Source of the DNA: Pleurotus ostreatus/Saccharomyces cerevisiae fusant
Lineage: Eukaryota > Opisthokonta
DNA length: 64,000 nt
Reading direction: 5' to 3'
NCBI GenBank assembly: GCA_024196135.1
Contig: JAMQCK010000091.1
Location: forward strand, 1-64,000
The position numbers and the translations under genes are program-made. Under the pieces are notes generated by a model, which did not search any database, was not told the DNA's origin, and saw only the letters and a program-made list of their open reading frames with translations. Numbering within the stretch: position 1 is the stretch's first letter; every line of letters begins with the position of its first letter. Positions 45,743 through 57,708 of the stretch are shown one piece after another.

Positions 45743-48700
45743 CTAGTCCTCGTCACGCAGACGCTCGCCACGCATATTCAGACCGAACAGGTTGGCGAGC
45801 TCCTTGACCGACAAACGGCCGATCTTCTTGCCCTTGCCCTCGCCGAGGGCGCCGTCCGCGAGCAGAGCCTTGCGCTCCTGCAGCCCAAGGATTCGGTCCT
45901 CGACAGTGTTGTCGATGACGAGACGCTCGACGCGCACTTTGCGCGTCTGGCCGAGTCGGTGCACACGGTCGAAGGCCTGAGCCTCCACCGCCTCCGACCA
46001 CCCGAGGTCGAGGGAAATGACGTTGTTCGCGCGAGTGAGGTTGAGCCCGACACCTGCGAGATGCATGAGTATGCGGCAAGAACCGAGAAAGCAGGGTACT
46101 TACCACCACACTTTAGAGACATGAGCATAACCTTCGCCTTGTCCTTGGCCATGAAAGCGCGAACAGCCGCGTCGCGAGCATTGCGGCTCATGTCGCCCTG
46201 GTACTTGACGTGCGCTACGTGGCGCTCGGACAGGTAGTCGGAGAGCAATTGCAGGGCTGACGTCCACTGCGACACGAGGATGACCTTCTCATCCGGCTTC
46301 TCTTTGAACAGACGCTCTGCAATGCAATCAGTAATGATCGCTATACGAACGGTGTGATCACTCACCCAACGCCTCCATCATATACTTCATCTTCGTCGAC
46401 GGCAAGAACCTCGACATGAGATCGGCCTTCTCCTCGCCCTCGCCTTGCGCCGCAGCCGTGGGCTTCCGCTTGGGCAAGCCGTAGATGACCTCGTCGTCGG
46501 AGTCGTCGACGACCATCGCGCGCCCCTTGCCCTTGCTCCTCGACTTGGCCTGCCGCTTGAGCGCGCGCTGGAGGTCCTTCTCTTCCTCGTCCTCATCCGC
46601 CTCGACGACGAAGTCGCTCATGTCATCATCGTAGTCGTCATCGTCGCTGTTGGACTCCGGCTCAGACTCAACATAGTCCGCGCCGTATCCGTCGTCCTCC
46701 GAGTCGATGCGCATGCTTCTTGAAGGCCGCCTAGTGCGAGTGGAACGGCGCTGGGGCAGGGCCTTCGCCTTGCCCTTGCCCTTGTTCTTGGGACCCTTGT
46801 AGTCCTCATCGTCATCGTTATCTTCCTCGTCCGACGAATCCTCGATGTCAATCACATCCTGTTCCTCCTTCTTGACACGACCATTGAGCTCGTCGTCCGT
46901 TGGCTCGAAGGCTTCACGCTTGTAGAGCCTGTCCTTAGAGATAGGTTCACGGCAAGAGGGGCCTAAAATGGGGTGTCAGCAACATCAGAGCCTAGAGAGC
47001 TAGAAGCACATACATGGACGCTCGTCAGCCTTGTACTTCTTCTCGTCATCGTTCTCGACACGAGCCGTGGCAAGAACGTCGTGGATGCAGCCCGCGCAGT
47101 AAACGTGCATGCACTTCGTGATCACAGCGTCCGTCAGGTTGTCGAAGCAGATGGGGCACTCCTCCGGCTCGACGGTCGCATCCTCGGACTGAATCAGGTT
47201 GTTAGTTCACGCTCGATGATATCTCAAGACAGACGACTGACCTCCTTCTCCGCCGCCATGCGTGCCTTTGCCACCTCCTTCCGCCTGTCCTTCACCTTCT
47301 GCACGAACTCAGCGCCCTCCTTGCGAAGTGCGCGGTTAAGCTCAGTCGCAATTTCAGGATCATCGACAGCAGCCTCGATTGCCGACACGAACGCGTTCAT
47401 GTCTTCCTGGATAAGACAAGGGTGGACGCAGCACTGACGCAAACGGAGCAAGAGCACCAATACTTGGTGATAGTTCCTGCGCGACTCCTCAGTATACATG
47501 TGCATGAAGCCGGATTGGTCGACTCACTTGAGCACCGTCCCAGCGCGCAGGAACCGGTTGAACTGGTTCTGGGTCTTCGTCTCGACCTGAGTGTACACCG
47601 ACCGCTCCTCCTCGGAAAAGATCAGCCTCGTGAGCTCGACGACCTTCTCGGGAAGGTCGATGAGCGGTTTGCCATCAAGCTTCGTGTTCTTCATGCGGCG
47701 AAGGAGGCAGGTGCGGAAGATGGCCTGCAGACGAGAAACGGCAAGTTGCGCTGCGAAGACGTTAGCCCGAGCTGGACGGGTGGCAGAGACATTACTTACG
47801 GTTCTTGCGCTCGAGGAGACCAATATGTTGCTGCCGAGGGTGTCAGCAAGGCGAAGCGTTCGTTTGGGATGCGCTTACCTGGAACTCCTTCAAGTCATAC
47901 CAAGGGCGGACTTTGAGGAAGCGGAACATTCCGTAGGCATCCTGCAGGCCGTTGATGATAGGTGTGCCGGACAGCACCCAACGATGCTCAGACTGAAGGT
48001 CAGTCACGGCACGCGACACCCCTGTACAGACTTCAGCACAAGGTGACTGCAGCATTGAAAACAGATAACTCACGAGTACGACGGTTGCGAATGTTCTGCC
48101 CCTCATCGAGGACGACGCGGTACCACTAGCATACGACCATCAGCTTCCCGGCAAGGGAGGTAAGACGGAAGCACGTACATCGACCTGGAAGAGCAGCCCC
48201 TTCGTCATCTTCTTGTCCTTGCTCTTCTTTGTCATCGGCTCGTCGTCGCTATCGTCGACGATAAAGTCGTCCGAGCTAGCCTGGCCCTTGGCCTTCTTGC
48301 GCAGCGCTTTCTCCTTCTTCTTCATCTCGTTCTCCCAGTCGGGCCATTCTGAAAACATGTAAGCGACAGCGCACTTGACGACGGGTGATTAGACCTACCG
48401 TTCGCCAGCGTCCCATACGTCGTCAGCACAAAGTCGTAGGAAAGGATTTCCTTCTTCGACCTCGGCTTCGTGTTGCCTGCAAGCATGTCAGAGCGGTACA
48501 CGAGCCTAGCCGAGAAGCAACCTACCGTGATAGATCACACATTCAAACCCGCAAGCCGTCTTCATCTCGATCTCGAGCGTCCACTGAGACAGCAAGGCAA
48601 CCGGCGCCACGATGAGCGTTGTCTTGCAATTGTTGTCTTTCGACCGGTTGTAAACCATCGTCGCGATCCTGCACCAAAACCATCAGCCCCCGTCACCACC

Positions 48701-50678
48701 AGACCTCGAAAGGACACATACATCTGCACGGTCTTCCCCAGCCCCATCTCATCCGCGAGACAACCACCCTTCATCTTCGACCGCTCCCGGTCGACCATCC
48801 ACGCAACACCAATAGCCTGGTGCGCCATCAGCGGCACTTGCATGCCCTCAAGCAACTGGTACTGGTTCTTCATCCCAAGCTTCTTCTGCGCCTGGTCGAC
48901 CGTCGCATTGTCCTCAAACTGTTCCGAGTTGCCCGCCTCGACGAGGAACTTCTCGATGCTGTCGACATCAATTAGCCTGCATATATGCGCATATACTCAG
49001 CTCCACTCACTCGTCTGCCTTGGCCTGCGGCCCCTGGAAGTGGTCCCTGCCCCGACCGTGGAAGTTGCCCTCCGCATCGAAGTTCTCCCAGCCGCCGACG
49101 GGGGCGATGTTAGGAATCGCCTCGCCGAACTTGTTCAGGACGGTCTCCGGCATCACGTCCGCCCCGTCCGAGTCAACGTCCATGTCGTAGTCGAAGTCGC
49201 TCGAGGGCGGCAAGCTGGACGGCGGAAGGTGGACATCGGACCCAGAGGCGATGGGTGACGACCGCCGACGAACAGCAGCACGCGGCTTGGCGCGAGGTAG
49301 CCTCAGAGAGAGAGATTCGAGCTTCACTTTCGAGGAGCTCGGCTCTGGCTTGACCGGGATGCGGTTGATAGGCGGGAGGGGACCGACAATAGGCTCCGAC
49401 TTCAAGACGCGCCCATGGCCAGGGAATGGGTTCGCCTTCGTGCTCGAACCTCCGACGATTGGCTTCTGCTCCTCAGGTCGACGCTTGAAAGACATGCCGG
49501 CGACTACGCGCGAGTTCGTGCGCCTCAAGGGCGAGGCCGGCGCCAACGCCGGCAACGATGTGTTCAGGCGCTCCTTCTTGTCGTTGAGATCCTTGAGCTT
49601 CGACTCCAGCTTGCGCATGCGCGTCTGCTCCGCCTTGGAGGGGTTGACCTTGCGACGCAGGCGGAACAAGCTGCGCTGCAGCTCCGCAATCTCGATGGAG
49701 ACGGCACCAATCTCCTCCCGGATCTCCTCGACGCTACGAGCATTCTCGAGCTCGGGCGATGAGCGAGAAACGAAGCTGGACTCGGTCTTGAGACGCTTGG
49801 TGGCAGAAGCTGCGGCCTTGCGCGCGCTGGCACTGGTTGACGCCTCGTTCGTGGCGCGCTTCTTGGGGATACTGGGTTCAGAAGGCTCTGGCTTGACGCC
49901 GTTCCTGGGCTTCGCGCCAACGCTCTTCTTGCGCGACAAGCTAGCGTTGGATGGGTCACGGCTGAGCGCGCCACCCTTAAGGCGCATGGGATTCGAGCTG
50001 GATCCAGCGATGGGGGAGTTGCCCGGTGCAACGTCGTCGATCTACATCGCATTAGCTCCCGATCGCGCATACATGGACATAAGCGCACCACTTCACGCTT
50101 GACGATCTCATGCTTGCCAACGCGCGTCTTGTGCGACGCGTCATTCTCAATATGGCGCTGCAGATACACGTTCAGTACACGCTCCTCGCGCCCGACAATG
50201 CGACACGCACTCGATACACGCTCAAGGAGCCCAGTCCTTCACTCAGACCCCCATCCGGGGCCCTATGGCGCGGTTGTAGCTTCAGGGTCTTGCCCTGGCA
50301 TGACGGATGCAAGCACGTTATTTCCCCCACTGCATTAGGCAAGATTAGTGATTGAGCTTGGGAACGCCGTGGGCCACGATGACGGTACTCACATGCCGCA
50401 TTAGGCTGGAGCGTAACGCGAAACTGGCGGGCGCGGTCAGTGGGGCTGAGCTCGTCGAAGAGGTGTGGCAAACGCACGTTCGTCTCATTCGGGTACAGGC
50501 TCAAGTGTATGCGCAGTTCGTTGAGGTATGTCCTGGGCACGGCGCGATCCTAGTATGGTCTCAACGTCAACAAGGCACATGGTGGCAACGACGACTAGGG
50601 ACTTACAGAAGCTGTCTGGGGCAGCCCCAAGGTCGTCTTTGCGAGCGCGAGGAGCTCCGCTGGCGATGGTTCAGACAT
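45743..50678 (-). CDS. SNF2-family ATPase with RING finger (Rad5/Rad16/Uls1 class)
   Basis: Predicted nuclear DNA translocase and possible E3 ubiquitin/SUMO-targeted ligase acting in genome stability. It begins MSEPSPAELLALAKTTLGLP (ATG 50678) and runs through at least 15 exons to 45743, about 1300-1350 residues. Order of elements: N-terminal region; a basic Ser-rich stretch with a coiled coil (IAELQRSLFRLRRKVNPSKA); Walker A in ADEMGLGKTVQM; Walker B as DEGQNIRNRRT (DEAQ variant); LSGTPIINGLQDAYGMFRFL; a C3HC4 RING (CPICFDN...CMHVYC..C...CPSC); then helicase-C with ILVSQWTSALQLL, LNLTRANNVISLD and DRVHRLGQ. The RING between the two ATPase lobes is diagnostic of this class. A 150-residue acidic/basic linker (46380-46860) follows the RING, and a smaller acidic insert interrupts lobe 1 near 48200-48340. 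No HIRAN domain was seen, so Rad16/Uls1-like is favoured over Rad5. Confidence 0.9.
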
Positions 50679-51086
50679 GCTGGATGGTGGTTGTGGTCAA
50701 CAGCAGGGTCATAGCACACAAAGGAAGGCCAATATGAGCGTGACTGATCTGTGACTAGACGCGTTAATTTGTCACGCGTCGGGTCCGCGACCTGTCACGC
50801 GCTTCTCGGATGACTCGCGTTATTGTTTATGGCCAACACGTGCAGGCCTTCCCGGCTTCGATGCCCGCGGTTCACTCGAAGATCGCTTCAGTGTGCGAGA
50901 TAAAGAGTGGAATATACGTAGACACCAAATTAGCATGTACAATTAAACGAATCTCTAACCCAAGTCCAATGGAAAGGCACCGCTGTCACACCTTCACTGC
51001 ATCAGTGCGAGTATCCACCGAACCAGTGCCTTCTGCCATTAATCTCAGTAAATGACCCGCGGGACGCAGCGCTTCAGTGTGCCCAA
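50679..51086. other. Spacer, no gene seen
   Basis: Between the SNF2 start and the 3' end of the RTA1-like gene. Contains a GTCACGCG-type repeated motif around 50770-50800; nothing else recognised. Confidence 0.5.
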
Positions 51087-52433
51087 TTACGCACCCAGCG
51101 AGTCCAGCTTGATCCGCTCGCCAGTTGTCTGCTTCCGCAACAGGAAGCCTGGGTGGATGAAGTTCAAGCAGTACGTCGCGAGAACGATCATCGCGCCGTC
51201 CATCACGTCTGGATTGTCGGTCAGCAATGCTCGTAACAGGCAAATGCGGTGAATGGTACACACCAAAGTACACCTCTGTTGTGATGATGCGACCTTGCCA
51301 GCCGTCCAACAACTCGATTGTCCGGTAGATGGAACTGTGCGCGCTCCTGTCAGTGCACCGGGGACAAGTAGGTTCGTCCTTGTACGCACCGCACAAAAAT
51401 AACCAAGATCGTGAACGTCAAGCCCGCCGACATGAGTTGCAAATTCTGCGTCATGGGCCTCCGCTTCGCTGGCTGCTCGACCGACTTGACCGGCTTGTCG
51501 ACGAAGTAACGCACAAAGTATTCGATGAAGCACAGAGTGAAGACGATGAGGCAGACTGAGGAGCGTGTCAGCCGGCGTTTGAGCGAGATGGAACGGAGCT
51601 CGAGAGAGATGAAGAGCTTCTCGAGATGTATGGTGGAGACGCAAGAGGAAAATCGCCACGCACACATCTGGAACAAAATCCCCGCCAGCATTATATTGCC
51701 GCCCTTGTCCGGGCTCTTTCCCTTTCCAAAGGCAGCAGACGCGACACCGCCGCCAAGACCCTGCACGATGAGCGAGATGACATCGCCCGTGCAGAAGATC
51801 ACACTGTCTATAGAGCGTGAATGTAAGTTCGGGGTAGAGCTACTGAGTGGTGGTCGGGGAGCGAAAACTTACATCGCTTCGGACTCAAGCGACTGTACGC
51901 GGGTCCCAGGATCTCGATGATTCTTCCCAAAATGATGAAGTTGGCTGCGAGAAGAGGTGTAGGGCCTGCATGAATGTGACGGTTAGTCGAGCGTTAGTGA
52001 ATCGAATGGCCGAGTACGCCATAGTCAATGATCAAAGCACGGTCACTGACCTATTATCGTGCAAGTAATCTGCATTTGGAACGCCCACTTCAGATGAACA
52101 TTCCCAGAGCTTGCATATCGCGCGCCCCAGCCGAGGAGTTCGAGGATCCCGGCGAGAACAGCAGTGGGGTAGATGAACCAGGAGCGTGTCATTGCCGCTT
52201 CGCCGATGTGCAGGACTGTAAAATCCACAGTCAAAGACGGACCCAAACCATATAGATATCAGAAGCGTACCAGTGGAAATGCCATACAAGACAAGAAAGA
52301 GTATGCAGATCCAGTCGGTGGGTGTGTACCCATAAGGCGAACGTCCGCCTAACGGGCCTGTTGATGAGGCCGCCCGGGCGACTAGTGTGGATGTCGCGCT
52401 TAAGGTGCCATTCACAAAGTGTGTCGCTTCCAT
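51087..52433 (-). CDS. RTA1-like seven-span membrane protein
   Basis: Member of the fungal RTA1/RSB1 'lipid-translocating exporter' family, which confers tolerance to amphipathic compounds and sphingoid bases in yeast; the substrate here is unknown. Starts MEATHFVNGTLSATSTLVAR at 52433, with about seven exons, ending ERIKLDSLGA. Membrane spans are clear: DWICILFLVLYGISTG, WFIYPTAVLAGILELLGWGA, PTPLLAANFIILGRIIEILG, FCTGDVISLIVQGLGGGVAS, IMLAGILFQM, SVCLIVFTLCFIEYFVRY and GAMIVLATYCLNFIHPGFLL. The family's typical GRII and D..S...QG.GGG elements are present. An outer glycosylatable N-terminus (NGT) precedes TM1. A TATA element is about 72 bp upstream. Confidence 0.85.
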
Positions 52434-52503
52434 CTCAGGCGGGGCGTCGAAAGAAAGGGGAACAGAAAAGGGTGCAGCAAGTGGCCCAACGTCCGCCCCA
52501 TCC

Positions 52504-52512
52504 CCTTATATG
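52504..52512 (-). promoter_or_regulatory. TATA box of the RTA1-like gene
   Basis: CATATAAGG on the minus strand, about 72 bp upstream of the ATG. Confidence 0.55.
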
Positions 52513-53079
52513 CTCCCCACCGCTATCCGCCTACCCGTCCAGCTCGCTGCCAGCGGACAATGTCCAGCATGATAACCCTTCCGCCGAGCGCAGAGAGAGC
52601 GCGCTGTATCCAGGACGCCAGCGACGAGTAGGCGGGGTGGCACAAATGGTCGAGACGATAGCGTCCGAAAAGGGAAGACCTCGCTACTTGAGATGAGTCA
52701 TCTCGCTACTTCAGCGATAGCAGGGCAAAATCTGCAGCTCAAAAGAGCTCCGAGGAGATCAGAAAGTCAGAAAAGATATCCGCGAGCAGCGCCTTGCAGG
52801 CAGATGCGATGCAGGTACTCATGTCATAGCAGGCTGTTGCTAGATCGTCTGGGAGGCGGACAAAAATTTAAGGCGCAAGCAGAGTCGCATCTTCTATCTA
52901 TCGAGGCATCCTCGATTCTTCGGTCATTGAGGACCACAAAGGAACAGACAATTTTGAGCATTGGGATCTTGAAGGTCGAGGAGAAGAGCATTGTTGACCT
53001 GTGTTTACGCCGAGGACGGATCAATTATTGGCGATCACCTTTCCGCTCCGAGTAGCGTGCGCCGTCCCTCATTCCCAGC
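52513..53079. other. Divergent spacer, no gene seen
   Basis: Upstream of the RTA1-like gene (-) and the ribosome recycling factor gene (+). No additional gene or clear motif. Confidence 0.5.
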
Positions 53080-54008
53080 ATGTCTTCCCTCCTCCGCCTC
53101 ACTGCTCGGCGCGTCGCGTCCCCTCGCCTCCTGAACGCGCGAGCTGGCCTCGCCGCTGCTCCCCACGCCATTCGCTACGTCTCGAAAAAGGTCAGCAAGA
53201 AGAACGCCAAGGATGACCTGCTCCTCGACGAAGAACCCGTCAAGAAGGCCAAGGGCCCCAAGTCCACCGCCAGCTTCGTCCCGCATTCCAAGCAAAAGTT
53301 TGCCGACGAGGCCGCGCAGCAGGAGTACGACAAGGCAGAGGAGAAGATGAAGGCCGCGGTCGAGTGGTTCCGCAAGGACTGCGCGAGCGCGGAGGCGCGC
53401 GCGAGTGGGCGCGTGACGCCGCAGCTGCTGTCCCCCGTGCGCGTGAAGATCGAAGGCGGGGAGTACCGGCTAGAGGAGGTGGCGACGGTGGGCGTGCGCG
53501 AGGGCTCGACGCTGTTAGTGACGCTGTTCGACGAATCCGTGAGTGCTAGAGTGAAGTGTCGCGATGCGCGCTCATGTGACTTCAGTAGACTATGAAAGCC
53601 GTCGAGAGCGCGCTCTATGAGTCGAAGTTGCCGAACATCGTGCCTCAGAGACAGGACGTGCGCACAATCAAGATTCCCATACCGAAGTGCGTGTTCCAAT
53701 CTTCCCCATGCGCCTAGTACTTACAGTGCCGTGCCAGACCGACGGTCGAAGCCCGCCAACGCCTCCATACCGAAGCCCAGCGGAAAGCCGAAGACACGCG
53801 GGTACAACTGCGCAAGCAGATGCAGACCAGCGTCAAGAAGGGCAAGTTCGAGAAGCACTCGGTCGAGCTTGAAGAGGTGCGTCCACCGTGCCCCGTACTT
53901 TCTTTACCATTACTGACTTCCTCGCAGTACCAAAAACTGCTGGACCGCAGCATCGAAGAGGTCGACAAGACCTTAGCGCAGATGAAGAAGGTCGCGGGAG
54001 GAAAATAG
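53080..54008 (+). CDS. RRF1: Mitochondrial ribosome recycling factor
   Basis: Releases mitochondrial ribosomes after termination. Exons 53080-53538, 53589-53686, 53738-53876 and 53928-54008 give 777 nt, 258 residues, normal for a mitochondrial RRF with presequence. The N-terminus (MSSLLRLTARRVASPRLLNA) is basic and amphipathic. The RRF fold is evident: a helix with EEKMKAAVEWFRKDCAS, then GRVTPQLLSPVRVKIEGG, VREGSTLLVTLFD, ESALYESKLPNIVPQRQDV, IKIPIPKPTVEARQRLH and a C-terminal long helix KYQ-type segment ending KTLAQMKKVAGGK. The typical R..VS..R or K..GK.. element in the third-domain helix reads RVQLRKQMQTSVKKGKFE. Intron 3 uses the acceptor at 53737, the only one that keeps the IPKPTVEARQ frame. 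Confidence 0.92.
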
Positions 54009-54322
54009 CATATTCTTTACCCCTTCCCTCGCCGGTACCTCCACCATGTGAACATGCGCACCCTTGCGGAAACACCTCTACTCCGTGACCACTCTCAGCC
54101 GAGTATATGACACAGAATATATTCCGGTCTACAGGCTATCAATGTTCATCAACGTCCGTCAATCGTTTTCAAACCGTATAAGTAAGGTCTACCACGTCCT
54201 GCATGGGGTCGTCTACTGTCGTAAGTATCTTCAATCATAAAAAGCAAAAATGAGTCGTCAAAAGCATTAGGAGGCCCTTCGCAGAGTCCAACTCTGTATC
54301 AGCAGCCTCATCGCGACCACGC
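54009..54322. other. Convergent spacer, no gene seen
   Basis: Between the 3' ends of the RRF and GH16 genes. No gene. Confidence 0.5.
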
Positions 54323-56343
54323 TCAAAGCAGAAGCCCACTGAGCACCACAATCACCCCCACCGCCCCCATCACCCTCCCCATCCCCACCCGCACATCACT
54401 CACCGCCGCCCCCGGATAATACCACGGCGTCGGGATCAGCGCCGTCCCCACCGTCGACGTGCTGCTTTGCAACGCCGACGTGCCCGTGATGGTGGGTATC
54501 GTCCCCTGGTAGTTCGCGGTCGGCGTGGGCGCGACGCCGCCGGTGGTGTACGCGCGAATGTTCTTGATCTCGAAGTAGGCGTCGTTGTAGTTGGCGCCGG
54601 AGCCGATGACGTTGTCGTTGTACTGGGTGGGGGTTGAGTGTGTGGGTAAAGGAGGCTGGTAGGAAAGGAGAGGCCCGAGAGAGGGGGAAGGGGGCGGGTG
54701 GGAAGGAGAGGGTAAGAGAGATACGCACGCAAAGCCCGGTCGTGCCACCGGAGCAGGTCTCCGCGTATGTCTCCGGGAGGCCGGCCCAATTCCCGCAGAG
54801 GCTAATCGGCACGTCAGTACTTCTCTTCAAGTTTCTGCTCAGCCAACTGAAGAAGGGTACTAACGTTATATCAATGACCAAATTCTGAGGCGTGAAGTAT
54901 TCGGTGATGTTGCAAGTCGTCGAGGGGAAGGCCGCAGAGGGCGGGCCCCAGTCCGAGAGATCAACACCGGACGTCGAGGTCGACTGCGTGATAGACGCTG
55001 GTACGTGCGGGCGCTGTGATGATGGTCATACTCAGTATGTTGTTTCAAGCACGAATTTCACTGGGTGACACTCACGCTCCAGAACCATATACTGCGATGC
55101 CACAAAGTTAGCGTCTGCTATCACACCGCCGCCCAAGGAAGAGAACGTACTAAATCCTATCGAACGCGTCAGTAACTTTCGATAATGCATGCTGCGCCAC
55201 ACTCACCCAGAAACGTCGAACTGTGTCGCCCATACGCCTCCGCCGGCCTCCGAGAAGCCCGTGTACGCGCTGTTCTCATAGTTCTCGGTCACGGTACAGC
55301 CAGCGGCCTGCGAGCAGTCTTCCACGACGGTCGTACCTGGAAGGCAGGTGGGTTAGCATAGTTCCGTACAATCCGAACGCGTAGGTGTACGCATTTGAGG
55401 ATCTTAATAGACAGACTGCGCCGCTTCGTACTCACCAACTTGATTATCCGGCGTGTCCTTCATACAACCCTCGGTCGTGTGCAGGGCGTACTGGTTGATG
55501 GGCATGCGGTTAATGGTCTCGAAGATGCTGCAGAAGGGCGTGAGTTGACCACCGTGAACCAGAGGCGTGCCACATATGGCACCTACTCGATTTCACCGTT
55601 GTCGGGCCAGGTGGGACCCTTCGTCCATATTGCGCCCCATACTGTGCGAATATGAGCTACACATCCGGTGCACTATCAAAGGTAAGGGACTAACCGGAGC
55701 AGCCTATGAATGCGCACAGATCAGTAAACCGAAAGGCGTGCCACACATAGTCAGCCCTCACCATAGGGAACGTGCACAACGTCGGTAATCCACAAGCTTC
55801 CAACGGCGTAGGTGTCCTGACTTGTAATCCGTACCTTCGGACTTGGCTCAGTTCCACGCCACCCTCCACTTTCCGCATACTCGCACTCACCGAGTTCCGC
55901 TTGTAGTTCCAGGCCACATCGTGTTCATTGTCCACCTTCAGCACCGCGTTCCCCGCGTTGTTGATGTACGTGAGGCCCTGCGAGAACGCATCGTTCCTGT
56001 TGAGCCACCACACATCGCCTGCAGCCGGTCAGCGCCCTACGTCATCGCCACAACCAGGGTGGCCACGGACCGAGCGTCTGCATCCACATTCAGCGGGGCA
56101 AGGCGGGAGAGCGGACATGAACGCAGAATGAGGTCGAGGGAACGCAGGAGCGGAATACGAGCATCGCGGGAAGCGCTTCGTTAGCTACTGAGCTTGTCAT
56201 TCCCGAGTCACCGGACGCCTCACCAGGTTGTCCCAGTAGCCGTAGAAGTCCCACCGATCGAAGAAGGAAGAGCCTGAGTAGTCCCGCACGAGATCGTAGG
56301 CGCGGACGGACGTAAGCAGAGCAAGCACGCCGAGGACGAACAT
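54323..56343 (-). CDS. GH16 beta-glucanase-like secreted/anchored protein
   Basis: Glycoside hydrolase family 16 (endo-beta-1,3(4)-glucanase type) acting on fungal or plant beta-glucan. Starts MFVLGVLALLTSVRA (signal peptide) at 56343, then YDLVRDYSGSSFFDRWDFYG. The catalytic E-x-D-x-x-E motif is present as GEIDIFET (nucleophile and acid/base Glu), preceded by AIWTKGPTWPDN. Other family blocks: DNL-TL-GDVWWLN, HTTEGC, GGGVWA and CNITEYFTPQNLVIDITLCG. The C-terminal Ser/Thr-rich tail ends in a hydrophobic segment (MGAVGVIVVLSGLLL), a probable GPI or membrane anchor. A 7-nt microexon (56071-56077) and a 9-nt exon (55695-55703) are both required for frame. At least ten exons. Likely role: cell-wall remodelling. 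Confidence 0.88.
55695..55703 (-). other. 9-nt microexon in the GH16 gene
   Basis: GCTGCTCCG on the minus strand between CATTCATAG and GTTAGTCC. Inclusion gives YG-CS-VWGAIW, the expected substrate-cleft sequence. Confidence 0.75.
56071..56077 (-). other. 7-nt microexon in the GH16 gene
   Basis: ACGCTCG on the minus strand between GGATGCAG and GTCCGTGG. It yields DNL-TL-GDV, the common family sequence, and corrects the frame; skipping it gives a frameshift. Confidence 0.75.
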
Positions 56344-57708
56344 GACGGGAGACGCTAAGGTGCGAGCTGTGGGGCTGTCCCCTCGTGAGGCGGCGTGCGT
56401 GAGAAGAATAGAAAGAGGTAGAATAAAAGGGCAAGGTGCGCCTGCGAACTGCTCAGGCGCGCGCTCTACCTTTTGAACCTCCGGAGGCGCCTTCACTGCA
56501 CGGAACACAGCATGCCGAGTTGTGAGGGCGACACGAGTGGTAATTTCGCGAAACTTGCAACGGGAACGTGTACACCGACGTCTATACTGGAGAGCCTGTG
56601 ACGCAACCGCGTAATGCCCGCGCCGGCGCGCCTCGTGTTGCGTTCAAAGGCGCCTCGAGGCAGCTGGCATTGTTGAACTTTGCACGTGCTGTTGTGTTTG
56701 TGGCGTTTCCTCGCACGCCTCAAAATAGGCATTGGTGACTCACACCAAACTTCCGGCTCGTCGCGCTCCGAAGTTGGACTTGTTCTTGGAACTCAAAGCC
56801 GAGGGTGGGGCCGCGCTATTTCGCTGTACGGCTACGAGCATGGCATATGTCTGTACCCACTATGCCCCGCTGATTTTCTGGAAGGCTTGAAACGCCGATG
56901 CAGCCCGCAATTGCACAACGTGAACTCATGCGCTCGTTGATCCAAGTCCCTCTCCTCCTCTACTCAGCCTCCCCGTTATCATGGTACATCTCGGACAAGT
57001 GCCGACGACGGTATCATATTCCAATTGCGTAGGCAAGTTCTCCTAAGCGCGCCCTGCTTTCCGAGCGGTATGGGCTACCCCAGAGCTCCCCAGCGAGCGC
57101 TAGTCCGTCGGGACTCGAATGGACAGCGGGAGCGCACAGAATGCTTGGGAGTTACGGCTAACCTGGACAGCATCTACCAGCTGACCTCGACTCCTTCGCC
57201 TTCAACAACGCCTCCTTATCGATTTGGTCCAGGTCGGGGGCCCGTCAGGGGGCGGGTGATGCAAGTTCTAGACCCCAATTTACTCCCATCCCAGATGCGT
57301 GCGAGACTTTGCTGGACAAACCTGACCTCGACGCCAGACCGGCCCTCCGTCAGCCTATGGAGAGCGTCAGCGTGACCCTCGGCGGGCTGCCGCTGGCTTC
57401 GGCAGGCCGCGATCTACCCCGTACGCAGCTGCGTATGCCCCCTCGCGCTCTGTCTTGGTCAATGGCATCACGTCCAGAGCGATCTGTATCGCGATTCAAG
57501 CCTGATTCGCGCGCCACCATTTGCGACGGCCTGGAGCCGCACGGGGCTGCCTGACCCTGTTGACAAGTCCGCGCGTGCGACTGCGTGTGAGCGCGCGGAT
57601 AAAAAGGCAGATCGACGGCGGAAGAGAAGTTCCCCATCGCCTCTCAGCGAATTCAGCACACCTCCTATACACCACAGCTTCTCCTCCTCCACTTCCTCGA
57701 ACGCAAAG
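56344..57708. other. 1.36-kb divergent spacer, no gene seen
   Basis: Promoter region of the GH16 gene (-) and the ADH gene (+). Open frames here have no recognisable content. The ADH TATA-like element is at the right end. Confidence 0.5.
57598..57606 (+). promoter_or_regulatory. TATA-like element of the ADH gene
   Basis: GATAAAAAG about 105 bp upstream of the ATG, followed by a pyrimidine-rich leader typical of strongly expressed fungal genes. Confidence 0.55.
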
